A DNA stretch of 64,000 nt. Origin: Nematostella vectensis. Its lineage: Eukaryota; Cnidaria; Anthozoa; Actiniaria; Edwardsiidae. Shown here in pieces: positions 50,001 to 59,114 of this stretch. Position 1 is the stretch's first letter; the number at the start of each line of letters is the position of its first letter. Below the pieces are notes generated by a model. It was not told the DNA's origin and searched no databases. It saw only the letters and a list, made by a program, of their open reading frames with translations. The stretch spans positions 10,196,022 to 10,260,021 of the forward strand of contig NC_064045.1 of the NCBI RefSeq assembly GCF_932526225.1, written 5' to 3'. Position numbers and translations under genes: made by a program.

Positions 50001-53000
50001 GTTGTGAGTGGCTTTCTATAAAGAAGGCCAATCACACCGCCATTTTATGCTCCCGCTCAATGCAGAGGCACACAATCCATTTCCATCGGCTAATACAAGC
50101 AATTAACCATGATATCTTCAAATACTGTCAATAATATACCAGACTTCATTCGTAGTTATTTTGAAGTTTTCTTGCAAAAAACCAATGCATTTTCATTTAT
50201 AAACAATAACAAAGGAGTAGTTGATCAACATTTTTTTATGAAAGATGACTATTTGGTGCTAAAAGTGGCAAAACCAGAACCCCATGTGTATAACCCAAGC
50301 CACACTCTTAGCCCTCCCTATCCCTCCCTTCCCCTCACTCTCTTTACCTGAGAGACACTCCCTGGGGCAGTTGCTGGTCTCTCTGGCTGAGTCTGAAAAA
50401 AATACAATGCATAATTCTAAATATCAATAGCCATAAATAAACCCATTTTATGACCATTATTTTTATTATGAACTCCTATATATTTTGTTCTGTACAGAAG
50501 TCTGTTTTGTTTTGTGGAATTCTATAGTTTTTAAATATTTAAAATAAGAGTAAAGCTCAATATTAAAAAAGGGATAAACAGTGTGTTGTCTGTGTATTTG
50601 ATAACTAAAAATTATTTACAGACTGTAGACTCAGACTAGAAGCAACTTAAATATGATTCATATACACAAATAAAATTGTCAAATCAATTATGATAAAAAA
50701 TGCTACTCTGACCAGACATCTAATTTGTCTAGAAATTTCCATGAAGATGAAGATTTTCAGCAATAACGATTATGGGATTAGCCTTAGTTATTTCAATATT
50801 ACAGAATGCATATGGAAATCAAATGACAAAAGGAACAATAAATCAAATAAATATTTTAAAAGAGAAATTCCTCTTTAACAAAAATATTTTTAAAAACACA
50901 ATATAACATAACACACAAAATTGACAACTATAGACCATTTACAAATACTGTATACTGTGTAATAACACGTCAGATATTGCAGATGGAGTAATTTAAAATA
51001 AAGTATGTGATGACTCACGCAAAAACGTACCTTAGAGCTTCTCAATTCCGCGAATTAACCAGCGAAACGGGCGCGAGCGTTCTGCAAAACGGGCGCGAGC
51101 ATTCCAGGAGATAAGCGCGAGCATTCCGCGAGATAGGCACGAGCTTTCCGCGAGATAGGCGCGAGCGTTCCGCGAGACAGGCGCGAGCGTTCTGCAAGTC
51201 AGGCGAGAGCTTTTGCAAAACGGGCGCGAGCCTTTTGTTGTTGAGTCGCGAGCACATAACGTAACAATCAGCAAAAGGGCTGAATCTTTCGATTTCCAAA
51301 GTCGGTGAAACGCGATAGACATCTACTGCATTGCTGGAGCAATGTAGCGATTGCGACAATCTTTTTGTGGTATCTATTTGATACGCGATTTTTTAAGCGA
51401 AGGTAAACCGGCGTGATTTATTCGCCACCGACTTATAAACATATATCATGGTTCTTCAACAAAGACACTCGAACAACGACGCTTCTTTGGTTTGCGTTCA
51501 GCTCTATCTAATGGAGCAATGTAGCGATTGCGTCAATCTTTTTTTCAAAAGAAAGCCCACATATCGGGAATCTTTTTTCAGGGGTCTGTTTAATACGCAA
51601 GTTTTTGAGCAAACATAAACCGGCGTGATTTATTCGCCGCAGACGCGACAGGTTAATATGTTGTTGTTTTTCAACAAAGACACTCGAACAGCAACACTTC
51701 CTTGGTTTGTGTTCGGCTCTATCTAATGGAGCAATGTAGCGATTGTGTTAATCTTTATTTCAAAAGAAAGCTCACATATCGGGGAATCTTTTTTGGGGAT
51801 AATAATATATAACAAAGATCTCATTTGGAATTGAGATCTTCGTGATAGGTGAAGCTCGAAACCGATACCAGTTCCGAGACGCATTTCGCCTTTATTACCC
51901 AATACATTAAGAATTCCTACGTTACTTACACCAAATTGTTCCGCCAAATTACAACACTAGGTAATGACATATTTCCTTTCGTTTTCAGTAGTGCTAGAAC
52001 GATCAGGGATAGTTTGATATCGGGCTTCGGTAACCCTTTGTTTAAAAAAAAGCAGTCACCGAAAAGACTTATTCTTATTCCCCGAATACACTACTTATCT
52101 CTAGTAACTTAAACAAAATTGTCCTTAAATCGCCAGACTAACTATTTCGTATTTATTTCTGTGCGATTCGAGAGCGAGTACGATCTGTGAAAGTTTGTCA
52201 AGGTGCTTGGGTACTCTTCTAAAAAAGCTGTAACAACACAAATTCTAGACAAAGACTAAGGATCAATTTGCTGGTCGCTATTCCATGTCGTCTATAAGAT
52301 ACAACCCGCGAGTTGTGTTTAGCAAGTTGCGAGGCTTCCCGTTGTCAAGGCACGAGCGTTCTGCGAGATAGGCGCGATCTCTCCATTATTTAGGTACGAA
52401 CGTTCCGCGAGATGGGCGCGAGCTTCCCGTTATTAAGGCGCGAGCAGTCCGCGAGAAAAGCGCGAGCATTCTGCGAGAAGGCCACGAGCTTTCCGTGAAA
52501 CGGGCACGAGTTTGTCCAAACTTGCGGAAAACACTAAGGTACATTTTCGCGTGAGTCGTCACATATTTGTAATACTGTATGAACAATATAACATAACCAC
52601 ACATAACTGACAAATATTGTAGATTTATATAAGTACTGAATACCATGATCTTTGGTGGCTAAAATAACAAAACACTGACTGTATAGCTGAAAATAATACT
52701 TGTACAGCATTGTAACAAAAACATTTAAAAAAAGTGAAACTCTACAGAGCATGAAAAAGAACGCTCAGTTGTACTGTACTTGCATATGGAAGGTTTACAT
52801 AAGAGAAAAGGCAAGTGAAATGCAAAATGAAATGAAATGCAAAGGTGAATTATGTGCACCACGAAACACCTGTCCACGTCAGGGGGCCGGCCCATCAACA
52901 TTGAAAAAAAAAACATGAAATAAATCATTCCACATTCCACAACAAATTGACAGCCGCAAAAAAACAAAAATTCATTAGAGTGAGAAGTGACTGATGCATA

Positions 53001-55376
53001 GTACAAAATAAAATAAAAAAATTTTCTTAATGTGCATGACTGATGAATCCATGTACTTTAACCATGAATTTATTCTTATGAATAAATAAGACACCCTCCT
53101 GGGCTTCTGTTTCCCTGTGGCTCTGTTCACTTTTGAGTGGATAACTACCCCATTTGGGGTTAATATGGGGGTATAGCTTATGTAGGGTGATTATGTTAGT
53201 ATGGGTGGGGTTAACTATGGGACAGGGGGCGAACGAGGTCGGACAACTAGCCTTTTTTGAGGGGCATGGGCGAATTGGTTGATTATGTGTGAATACCTAC
53301 GCTCTGTTTGGTGAATATGGGTGAATAATTACTGTCTGTGGGGTGGGTGTTTAGGGGTGGATGTTGGGGTGAATATTGGTGGGTTTGGTGATTGGTGGGT
53401 TTGGTGATTGGTGGATCTGGTGATTGGTGCATTTGGTGATTGGTGGATTTGGTGATTGGTGAGTTTGGTGATTGTTGTAGGGTACCTACCCTATGTGGGG
53501 TGAATATAGGTGACAGGGTGTCCAAATCCTTTGGTGGAAATTCAATGCCTGGAAGAAAAAGGACAAATATCATGTCATCAAGATATCCACTGTTGCAATG
53601 AAACATTTCAAACAAACTCTTAAACAATTAGAAGACTTATTTCTAGGATTTATAAACTGTATCCTAAAACACCTTTGCTGAATACAAAGTATAGGCCCAT
53701 TAACAGATCTTTGTTTATTTTCTTTGTTTGCTATTTTTAAGCCCAGTTTTAACATATCCCATCCACAAATCAAAAGGGGTTGAGCTCCATACAGCCCCTC
53801 CCCTTATCAATGTAACACAGCAAACCTTGTGAGCGAAGGCCTTCGTAAGTCTGGAGAATAGCGCTCATGTCAGGGCTATTTCTGAAGGCATCAGCCCAGT
53901 CCTGGATAAGTGACAGAATTTTCTCTTGTACAACCTGTGGAGGATTTAGCTGTGAAGATAAGATAAAATAGTTGAGAGGACCATACATGGCATTGTATTG
54001 TCAGGGGCTGATCAAGGAATTTCAAAATTGGAGAGCTAAAGCAAGGATTTCAAGAAAGGTTGGGATTCATTGTTCTTCCATGTACTTTCTTATATTTTCC
54101 TTTATATTTTTAAAGCAAACATGCCATAGCCCGCTATTTTAAGAGAACGGGCTATGGCATGTTTGGCCCCATGGTTTTATAGATTAGGTAGAACACAGTT
54201 AATAAGCCTTCTTTTAAAAAAAATACTTTTACTCATTAATGTATGTTTGATATTAATGAGCAAAATGAGCTTTAAGAAATACAGCATTCCTTACTTTTGG
54301 ACTGAGAAGTTTTGTCATCTCATCAAGAAATTCTTTCTTTGCCACTAGAACATGGAAGCGGTGGCCACAGTTCTTGATGCATGATTCTAATACCTGTTAA
54401 AGAAAAGCCATTTGGTCTAGATTTAAAAAAAAAACATATCAGATGATACCTATATACGACATGCTTGATCTTTTATGGCTGATTTGTAAGCTTTGGTTTA
54501 CACTAACTGCTTGCAAATTCTAGCAAGCTTATGCACAATACACAAATCTTAATAATATTTGCATGAAATTTATTTTAAGCCAGGGCTCCGACTAAAATTT
54601 TGGGATTTAATTTTCTTGTGTCAAGCAGGCGTTGGAATCTGAAAATGGAATATGCCCATTTGGAAGAAATGTTACACGTCGAAAGAAGTTAAATAAACTA
54701 ATAATAAATAAATAAAATACCTACAACGAAAATACTAAAATATCCCCCATCAAGCCGTCTTTAACTAATTCAACCTCCAAGCATAACAATTAAATGATTG
54801 TATTTGAGCTTACAGTAAGTGTCAAAAGTACACTCTTAAAATTCTTGTTGTTCGTCAGGCGTTTGCGTATCGCTTTTGCTGCATCCTTGGGGCTGTAAAA
54901 CGAAAAGCAAGATCGGCAGAATTAATAATGCATGTCTTGACTAAAAGATGATATTTATTAGATTAGCGAGGAAAACAATTTAGTTTTCGTATTGAGGCTT
55001 TCAAATGGGAGGAGGAAAAAAGGTGGGGTGTTGGTAGGAGAGGAGATCACGAACGACTTACCCTTCATCGGTCTCGTTTATAATATCACAGATCTCAAGG
55101 TTTAAGGACCAGTCTTCGGAAGCCAAACCACCATCGGTAGCCCTCTCTGAATGAGAAAAAAAGATTCACGTTCCGTCCTCCATCGTGACTATAAAACACA
55201 CACCGAGTGGGAATTCACGAAAACAATACCACTCTTAAAATGAATTTGACTTCTAGCGCTCATAATATACGCTCAGATACAATGTCAAGCTAAAATCCAA
55301 ACGCTATGATGGGGGAAATACCTATTCTCTGTCCAACTGGGGTGGAAAACGGATTTACCCCAAATAGGGAGGCCAT
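44085..55376 (-). CDS. TOM1: TOM1/TOM1L2-type endosomal adaptor (VHS-GAT)
   Basis: TOM1 proteins bind ubiquitin, Tollip, endofin and clathrin on endosomes. Sixteen minus-strand exons join in frame to 534 aa: 55322-55376, 55062-55146, 54814-54892, 54295-54393, 53826-53949, 53490-53548, 50348-50392, 49475-49693, 48704-48961, 48470-48495, 48197-48288, 47382-47508, 47142-47238, 46608-46621, 44845-44933 and 44085-44221. The VHS domain (about 10-150) shows [57 protein letters not shown] and [33 protein letters not shown] follows. The GAT domain (about 205-320) shows [40 protein letters not shown] and [20 protein letters not shown]. The tail has [25 protein letters not shown] and [10 protein letters not shown], all matching TOM1 C-terminal motifs. 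The orthologue could equally be called TOM1L2. Confidence 0.95.
44589..44795. mobile_element. MITE, TTAAAGCCGCATTGTCACC family, copy 3 (diverged)
   Basis: The left end TTAAGCTGCACTGTCA and right end AAGTAAACTGGTGAAAATGCCAGTTTAA are degraded versions of the family seen at 15645 and 35239. The interior shares ACGTAATCG and CATTAAAAACCATTGGAGATTGTTACG with copy 1. It sits in TOM1 intron 15. Confidence 0.78.
45482..45852. mobile_element. 371-bp inverted-repeat element with 9-bp target duplication, copy 2
   Basis: This is exactly the same length as copy 1 (32718-33088) and similar throughout. The termini are AACATGACTGAAAAAC and GTTTTTCCATCATGTC. It is flanked by CATATTGAC at 45473-45481 and 45853-45861. 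It lies in TOM1 intron 14. Confidence 0.92.
46608..46621 (-). CDS. TOM1: 14-nt microexon of TOM1
   Basis: Exon 13 ends in phase 0, while the exon at 44845-44933 needs two leading bases to read [10 protein letters not shown]. The sequence CACTGTACAG|ACATCACAACCAAG|GTACAG at this place supplies exactly 14 bases (phase 0 to 2). The join reads [17 protein letters not shown]. The flanking AG and GT are good splice sites. Inference from frame continuity; no transcript evidence is available. Confidence 0.72.
49170..49460. repeat. Inverted-repeat element with poly-G core in TOM1 intron 8
   Basis: AGGCCCATACCCAGG on the left is inverse to CCTGGGTACGGGCCT on the right, apart from one mismatch. The interior contains a G tract (about 49237-49256). 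It ends within 15 bp of the exon 8 donor (49475). Confidence 0.65.
49835..50220. mobile_element. Foldback element with roughly 60-bp arms in TOM1 intron 7
   Basis: The left arm (TTTGTTATTGTTTACAATTG, then TTTGCAAGAAAACTTCAAAA) is inverse to the right arm (TTTTGAAGTTTTCTTGCAAA, then AAACAATAACAAA). A second inner inverted pair, GGGAGCATAAAATGG against CCATTTTATGCTCCC, is at 49986-50056. No coding capacity. Confidence 0.8.
51040..52520. repeat. Composite repeat block in TOM1 intron 6
   Basis: Two blocks of a degenerate 22-24-bp repeat built on GCGCGAGCGTTCCGCGAGAT (about 51050-51235 and 52330-52520) lie in the same orientation. Between them are three tandem units of 175-215 bp starting at 51339, 51514 and 51730. 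Each unit contains GCAATGTAGCGATTG, CGGCGTGATTTATTCGCC and CAACAAAGACACTCGAACA. Base composition is much more GC- and CpG-rich than the surrounding intron. The open frames here translate the repeat. Confidence 0.8.
53355..53480. repeat. 16-bp minisatellite next to TOM1 exon 6
   Basis: About eight copies of a GGTGATTGGTGGATTT-type unit lie in the intron, starting about 10 bp from the exon 6 donor (53490). Confidence 0.9.
54117..54164. repeat. Near-perfect hairpin in TOM1 intron 4
   Basis: AAACATGCCATAGCCCG and CGGGCTATGGCATGTTT are exact 17-bp inverses separated by a 14-bp loop. Confidence 0.85.
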
Positions 55377-55483
55377 CTTGGATCTGCACTTCGCAGTGAC
55401 GTCATGGGCTAAATATAGATTCGTGCAAGTCTCTCACGGCAGCCTCGCTTGGGTACTCGCCCCAAGCTCTTTTGGGTGACAAG
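55377..55483. promoter_or_regulatory. Bidirectional TOM1/TMEM11 promoter
   Basis: Only 107 bp separate the two divergent start codons (TOM1 minus at 55376, TMEM11 plus at 55484). The interval holds a palindromic CRE, TGACGTCA, at 55397-55404, and no clear TATA box, as is usual for short divergent promoters of housekeeping genes. Both 5' UTRs must be short or overlapping. Confidence 0.75.
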
Positions 55484-57240
55484 ATGGCTACCGCAGAAGA
55501 AAGGTCAGTTGAAAGGTTGTTGTAGTAAGAATAGACGATTTCTTTATTGAATAACGCTGGGTTCACATCCTAAATTAACCCAAAATTGCACCGTTGTTTA
55601 AATGAGTGCAGAAACTCCAAAGTTTCGCTTTTCCGTCATTGCGTTAGTTGAAAACGCCTTGGATTTCAGCCGACATGTCACTGATATTTCAATCGCGTCC
55701 AAAATTTAAATGATTTCTTTTCAATATCCTACCCACAGCAGTGTTTATAATATAACGAAAGGCTTATTAGGTGAATTTCCCAGAGCTCGAAGAGATTTGT
55801 ATATGCGATTTAAGTCACAGTGCTAAAGTAACGGATTTGTTTTTTTTTTATGGTTTATATAACCTGTCTTTCAGTACTCGCCTCGGCATATGATCGTTGT
55901 ATGCTACATATGTGTCACTTATAACTGAATGGTATTTCTTCCATTTTTTATCGGTTTTCATATCTAACGATCGATAACACTGTTCACTTTAGACATAACC
56001 AATTCCTTACTTAAGAAATGGCTTGGTGAATAGACCTCCAAGAAAAATAAAATAACAACATATTCATTTTTATTTTTAAGTTAAATGTTTGGTATTGTGT
56101 TGTTGTATTAAAACAAACTCACCCTTTTCAGTTATTTTATATGCCACCTAAAGTTAAATCATTACTCAGATTTTTAGCCTTTATTATATACTGTAAGCGG
56201 AGGAAAATGAAGCAAATTCATTATTTAGTCTTTATTGCATATGTGGCATATGTTGGCTTTTTGTAGAGCCAGTATAGGGCTTCTCTGAACTTATTTATAA
56301 AACTTTACTCCCAAAAAAATCTCCTGTATTTTGAACTTCAGTGGTTGGCATCTCTGTTCTCATACTATCTCAACATCTCTCATTCACTTTGATCAAGCTA
56401 AATACCGACATAACAGCTAAGAGCAGTTTCCGGTAATACCAGTAAGAGATGATGAGAGTACAGTAATTTTTTTATCAGGCAGCATTTAACATGTGTATTC
56501 CGAAATAGGTGATTAATTTTGTAGTGTAGTCTAAAATTATTTCTGATTAAACTTTTATCAACCCTCAAGGACAATTTGATCCCATCCATGTGTAGCATTG
56601 TGTGATTGAGTTGTAATAAAGACAATTTGATCCCATCCATGTGTAGCATTGTGTGATTGAGTTGTAATGGTGTATTTAATATTCCATGATGCAAATTGAT
56701 TCATAGCGGTTTTCTTGCAGTTCCCCAAGTGAGGAGGAACTTGCCAGGAGCTGTGTCACCATTCAAGAGATTTACGACTCAGAAGATGCACAAGAAGAGT
56801 TTGAAGTCAAGCTTGAGAATGCCCTGGAATCTGGTATTACAACGATTATTATTGAGCCCACAAAACTAGGGGAGGAGACAGCCCGGTGGATCCAAGTTGG
56901 CAATTGTCTGCACAAAACATCTGTTTTGACTGGTATTGGTGCACTACTAAGCCCTGTGGTCATGCCCGGATCGTATAAAACTCCATCAAGTCTGGCATTT
57001 GGAGGAGTTAGTGTTTTCTGTGCATTAATGTACGGGGTTTCCTGGCAGTTTGATCCTTGCTGTAAATACCAGATTGAATATGACACTAAGAAACTTGCCC
57101 GCTTACCTGTAGGGACAACAACATCACCAATAGTACTTATTAGAACTGATGACAAGTATAGAAAAATACTCCACAATGTGATAGCTTCCTCATCCGCTGC
57201 CTTCTGTGCCTGGAAAATTTACGACTGGTACTTTAAGTGA
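55484..57240 (+). CDS. TMEM11: TMEM11, mitochondrial inner-membrane protein
   Basis: TMEM11 (PMI in flies) is a mitochondrial inner-membrane protein that works with MICOS in cristae organisation. Two exons (55484-55503 and 56721-57240) join as AG+T to 179 aa. Family features are IQEIYDSEDAQEEFEVKLEN (about 22-41), IIIEPTKLGEETARWIQVGN, LHKTSVLTGIGALLSP (first hydrophobic segment, about 82-100), GGVSVFCALMYGVSWQFDPC (second segment), then CKYQIEYDTKKLARLP and a C-terminal DDKYRKILHNVIA. The order, spacing and length match the vertebrate protein (192 aa). Exon 1 contributes only six complete codons, and its ATG is 107 bp from the TOM1 ATG. Confidence 0.95.
56571..56667. repeat. Two-copy tandem duplication (about 50 bp) in TMEM11 intron
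   Basis: ACAATTTGATCCCATCCATG followed by TGTAGCATTGTGTGATTGAG is present twice in direct succession, about 50 bp before the exon 2 acceptor region. The minus-strand ORF with repeated LLQLNHTMLHMDGIKLS is its translation. Confidence 0.95.
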
Positions 57241-59114
57241 CCGGTAATGGTGTGAATAAGTAGTGTGAAAAAAAAATAATGGCAATAAGCAAACTAAAGG
57301 AAGTGTTGGGAAGGGGCCCGAATGCCCTATACTGGAACATTTATGTGTGTGCTGTAAATTACATTGTTGCTTTTAATGATTTATGATTTTGATAAAATAC
57401 GAAAAAGGTGAAAGTACAGGTGTTTTGTTCAATGTCAGCTAATTATCTGGCAGTATTTTAAACTACACCTAATCATAAGTGCCAAGCTAAACATACCTTA
57501 TAAGGGCTTTATCACCACCCCTCCCCTCTTGAACCAAAATGTTCATATCAATCAATCTTGTTTTGAAAACTTTTGTTTTTCTAGCATGCTTGGTCATTTC
57601 CTTATAAGAACATTACATACCATATTTGGAAGCTTTAGGGAGTGTTCATTAAATACACCGAGGGGGGGAGGGAAGATATTGAGGGGGGCTCCGAAAATAA
57701 TTTTTAACCACCAAAACTGTAAAAAAAAGTACTCTAAGGGAAAAAGAAAGAAAATTTTGGGGTTCTAATAGGGGGGGGGGGGGGGCACCAAAAAAAAATA
57801 TTCACAATGAAAAGGGGGCTCTGAAATTTCCCTTAACGGCCTAGAGCTGTGTATGTCAAGAATTTCCACATACACTTGCAGGAATTTGTGTTTACTAATG
57901 CTGCATGTACACCAAAACCATGTTTAGTTAAACAAGGTTTTTCTTTGCCTGATAACTTTCCAAGTTTCTCATTGTGTTGAATTCTTACTAGCTAAATGAT
58001 CACTTATTAACGTGTACAGCACAGTCTATTCAGTTTTGTTCTTGGTTTTGTCCACTCCTGGGAGATTGAGATTTAAATCAGTTTAATTATACCACCTTTA
58101 AAAAGGTTTTAGCGCTGGTGGAAAATGAGCCCTTCTCTATAACACCCACAAGAGTAAAATTGATTTTTGCTTTGTATAAATCTTAAAGTGCACTTATCCC
58201 AGGAGGCACTTGGATAATAATTGGGGTTAAATTCTTTTTTGGTGGGAGGGTTAATAGAAAACTTTGTATTTTTGGGGGGTAGTTTAAAATGTAATTCTTC
58301 ATAAGCAAAAAAAAACATAATTTAATGTAATGCAGACAGGAGGGTTTATTAGAGAATCAAATCTGTTGTTGTGGAAACCAAAATTATAGTCTCATTTCCG
58401 GATATGTTTTCTTAAAAGAAATGGCATTTCAAAGCAGTTCAAGCAAAAAGTTTTGCCATATCTGCATTTCCAGGCCAATAGCCAGAATTTTGAATTTTTA
58501 GTTGGGTGGGGTGAGGGATATTTCGTCATTGCAAATTTCCTTTATTTGAGCAAATCTTTAAGTCAAGTCAGGTGCTTTCTTCCCCCTATACCTCCCCTCC
58601 CCCCCTCCTTGGCTGCATATTATTGAGGTTCCATTGATTTCTTGTGGTTATCAGTCCAGTTATGAGGCATGGTAAAATATTTATTTTCAATAATAAATAA
58701 TGAATAAATATTGAATAAAAAGATATAATTATGCTATAATTATACATAAGAAATCTCACTCATTAATTTGCATATTGGCAAACGGTCAATGACATTTTTT
58801 TCACATTCTATCGAACTACTTAGTCCCTTTATCTTCTTAAATTATAAGTATCCTATAACCTATGACGGATAAAAAACTCAATGTTTCATGTATATATTGG
58901 TATTTAGATGTATGGCAGCCAAAAACACAAACTAACCTCTCACTATATTTCTTAGACAAAGGTGCCCCCTTTCTAAAAGGTACTACCTGCCCCCTTTCAA
59001 GAAACCCTGGATCCCCCTCTTCCAACTTTACCCCCCAACCTGACACACCCATTCCTATTCCTAGAACAATAAATACTATATATTTTTATTTATAATTTAA
59101 GATTTCTTTAATAA
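57241..59114. other. Region between TMEM11 and the FAM234-like gene
   Basis: The two genes converge here. A degenerate repeat with GTGTTCATTAAATACACCGAG and G tracts lies at about 57640-57840. AT-rich sequence with ATAAATA runs is at 58680-58745. No exon is recognised. Confidence 0.5.
59085..59090 (-). terminator. Polyadenylation signal of the FAM234-like gene
   Basis: AATAAA on the minus strand lies 25 bp after the stop codon at 59115, the first hexamer downstream. The 3' UTR would be very short. Confidence 0.5.

Noticed and set aside
51032-51359. Arg/Ala/Ser-rich frames with repeated SRNARAY
   Set aside because: They are a translation of the GCGCGAGC minisatellite in TOM1 intron 6. Two frames give the same words.
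53283-53627. Open frame with repeated [10 protein letters not shown]
   Set aside because: It is the 16-bp minisatellite read through the donor of TOM1 exon 6. Only the part from 53490 to 53548 is coding.
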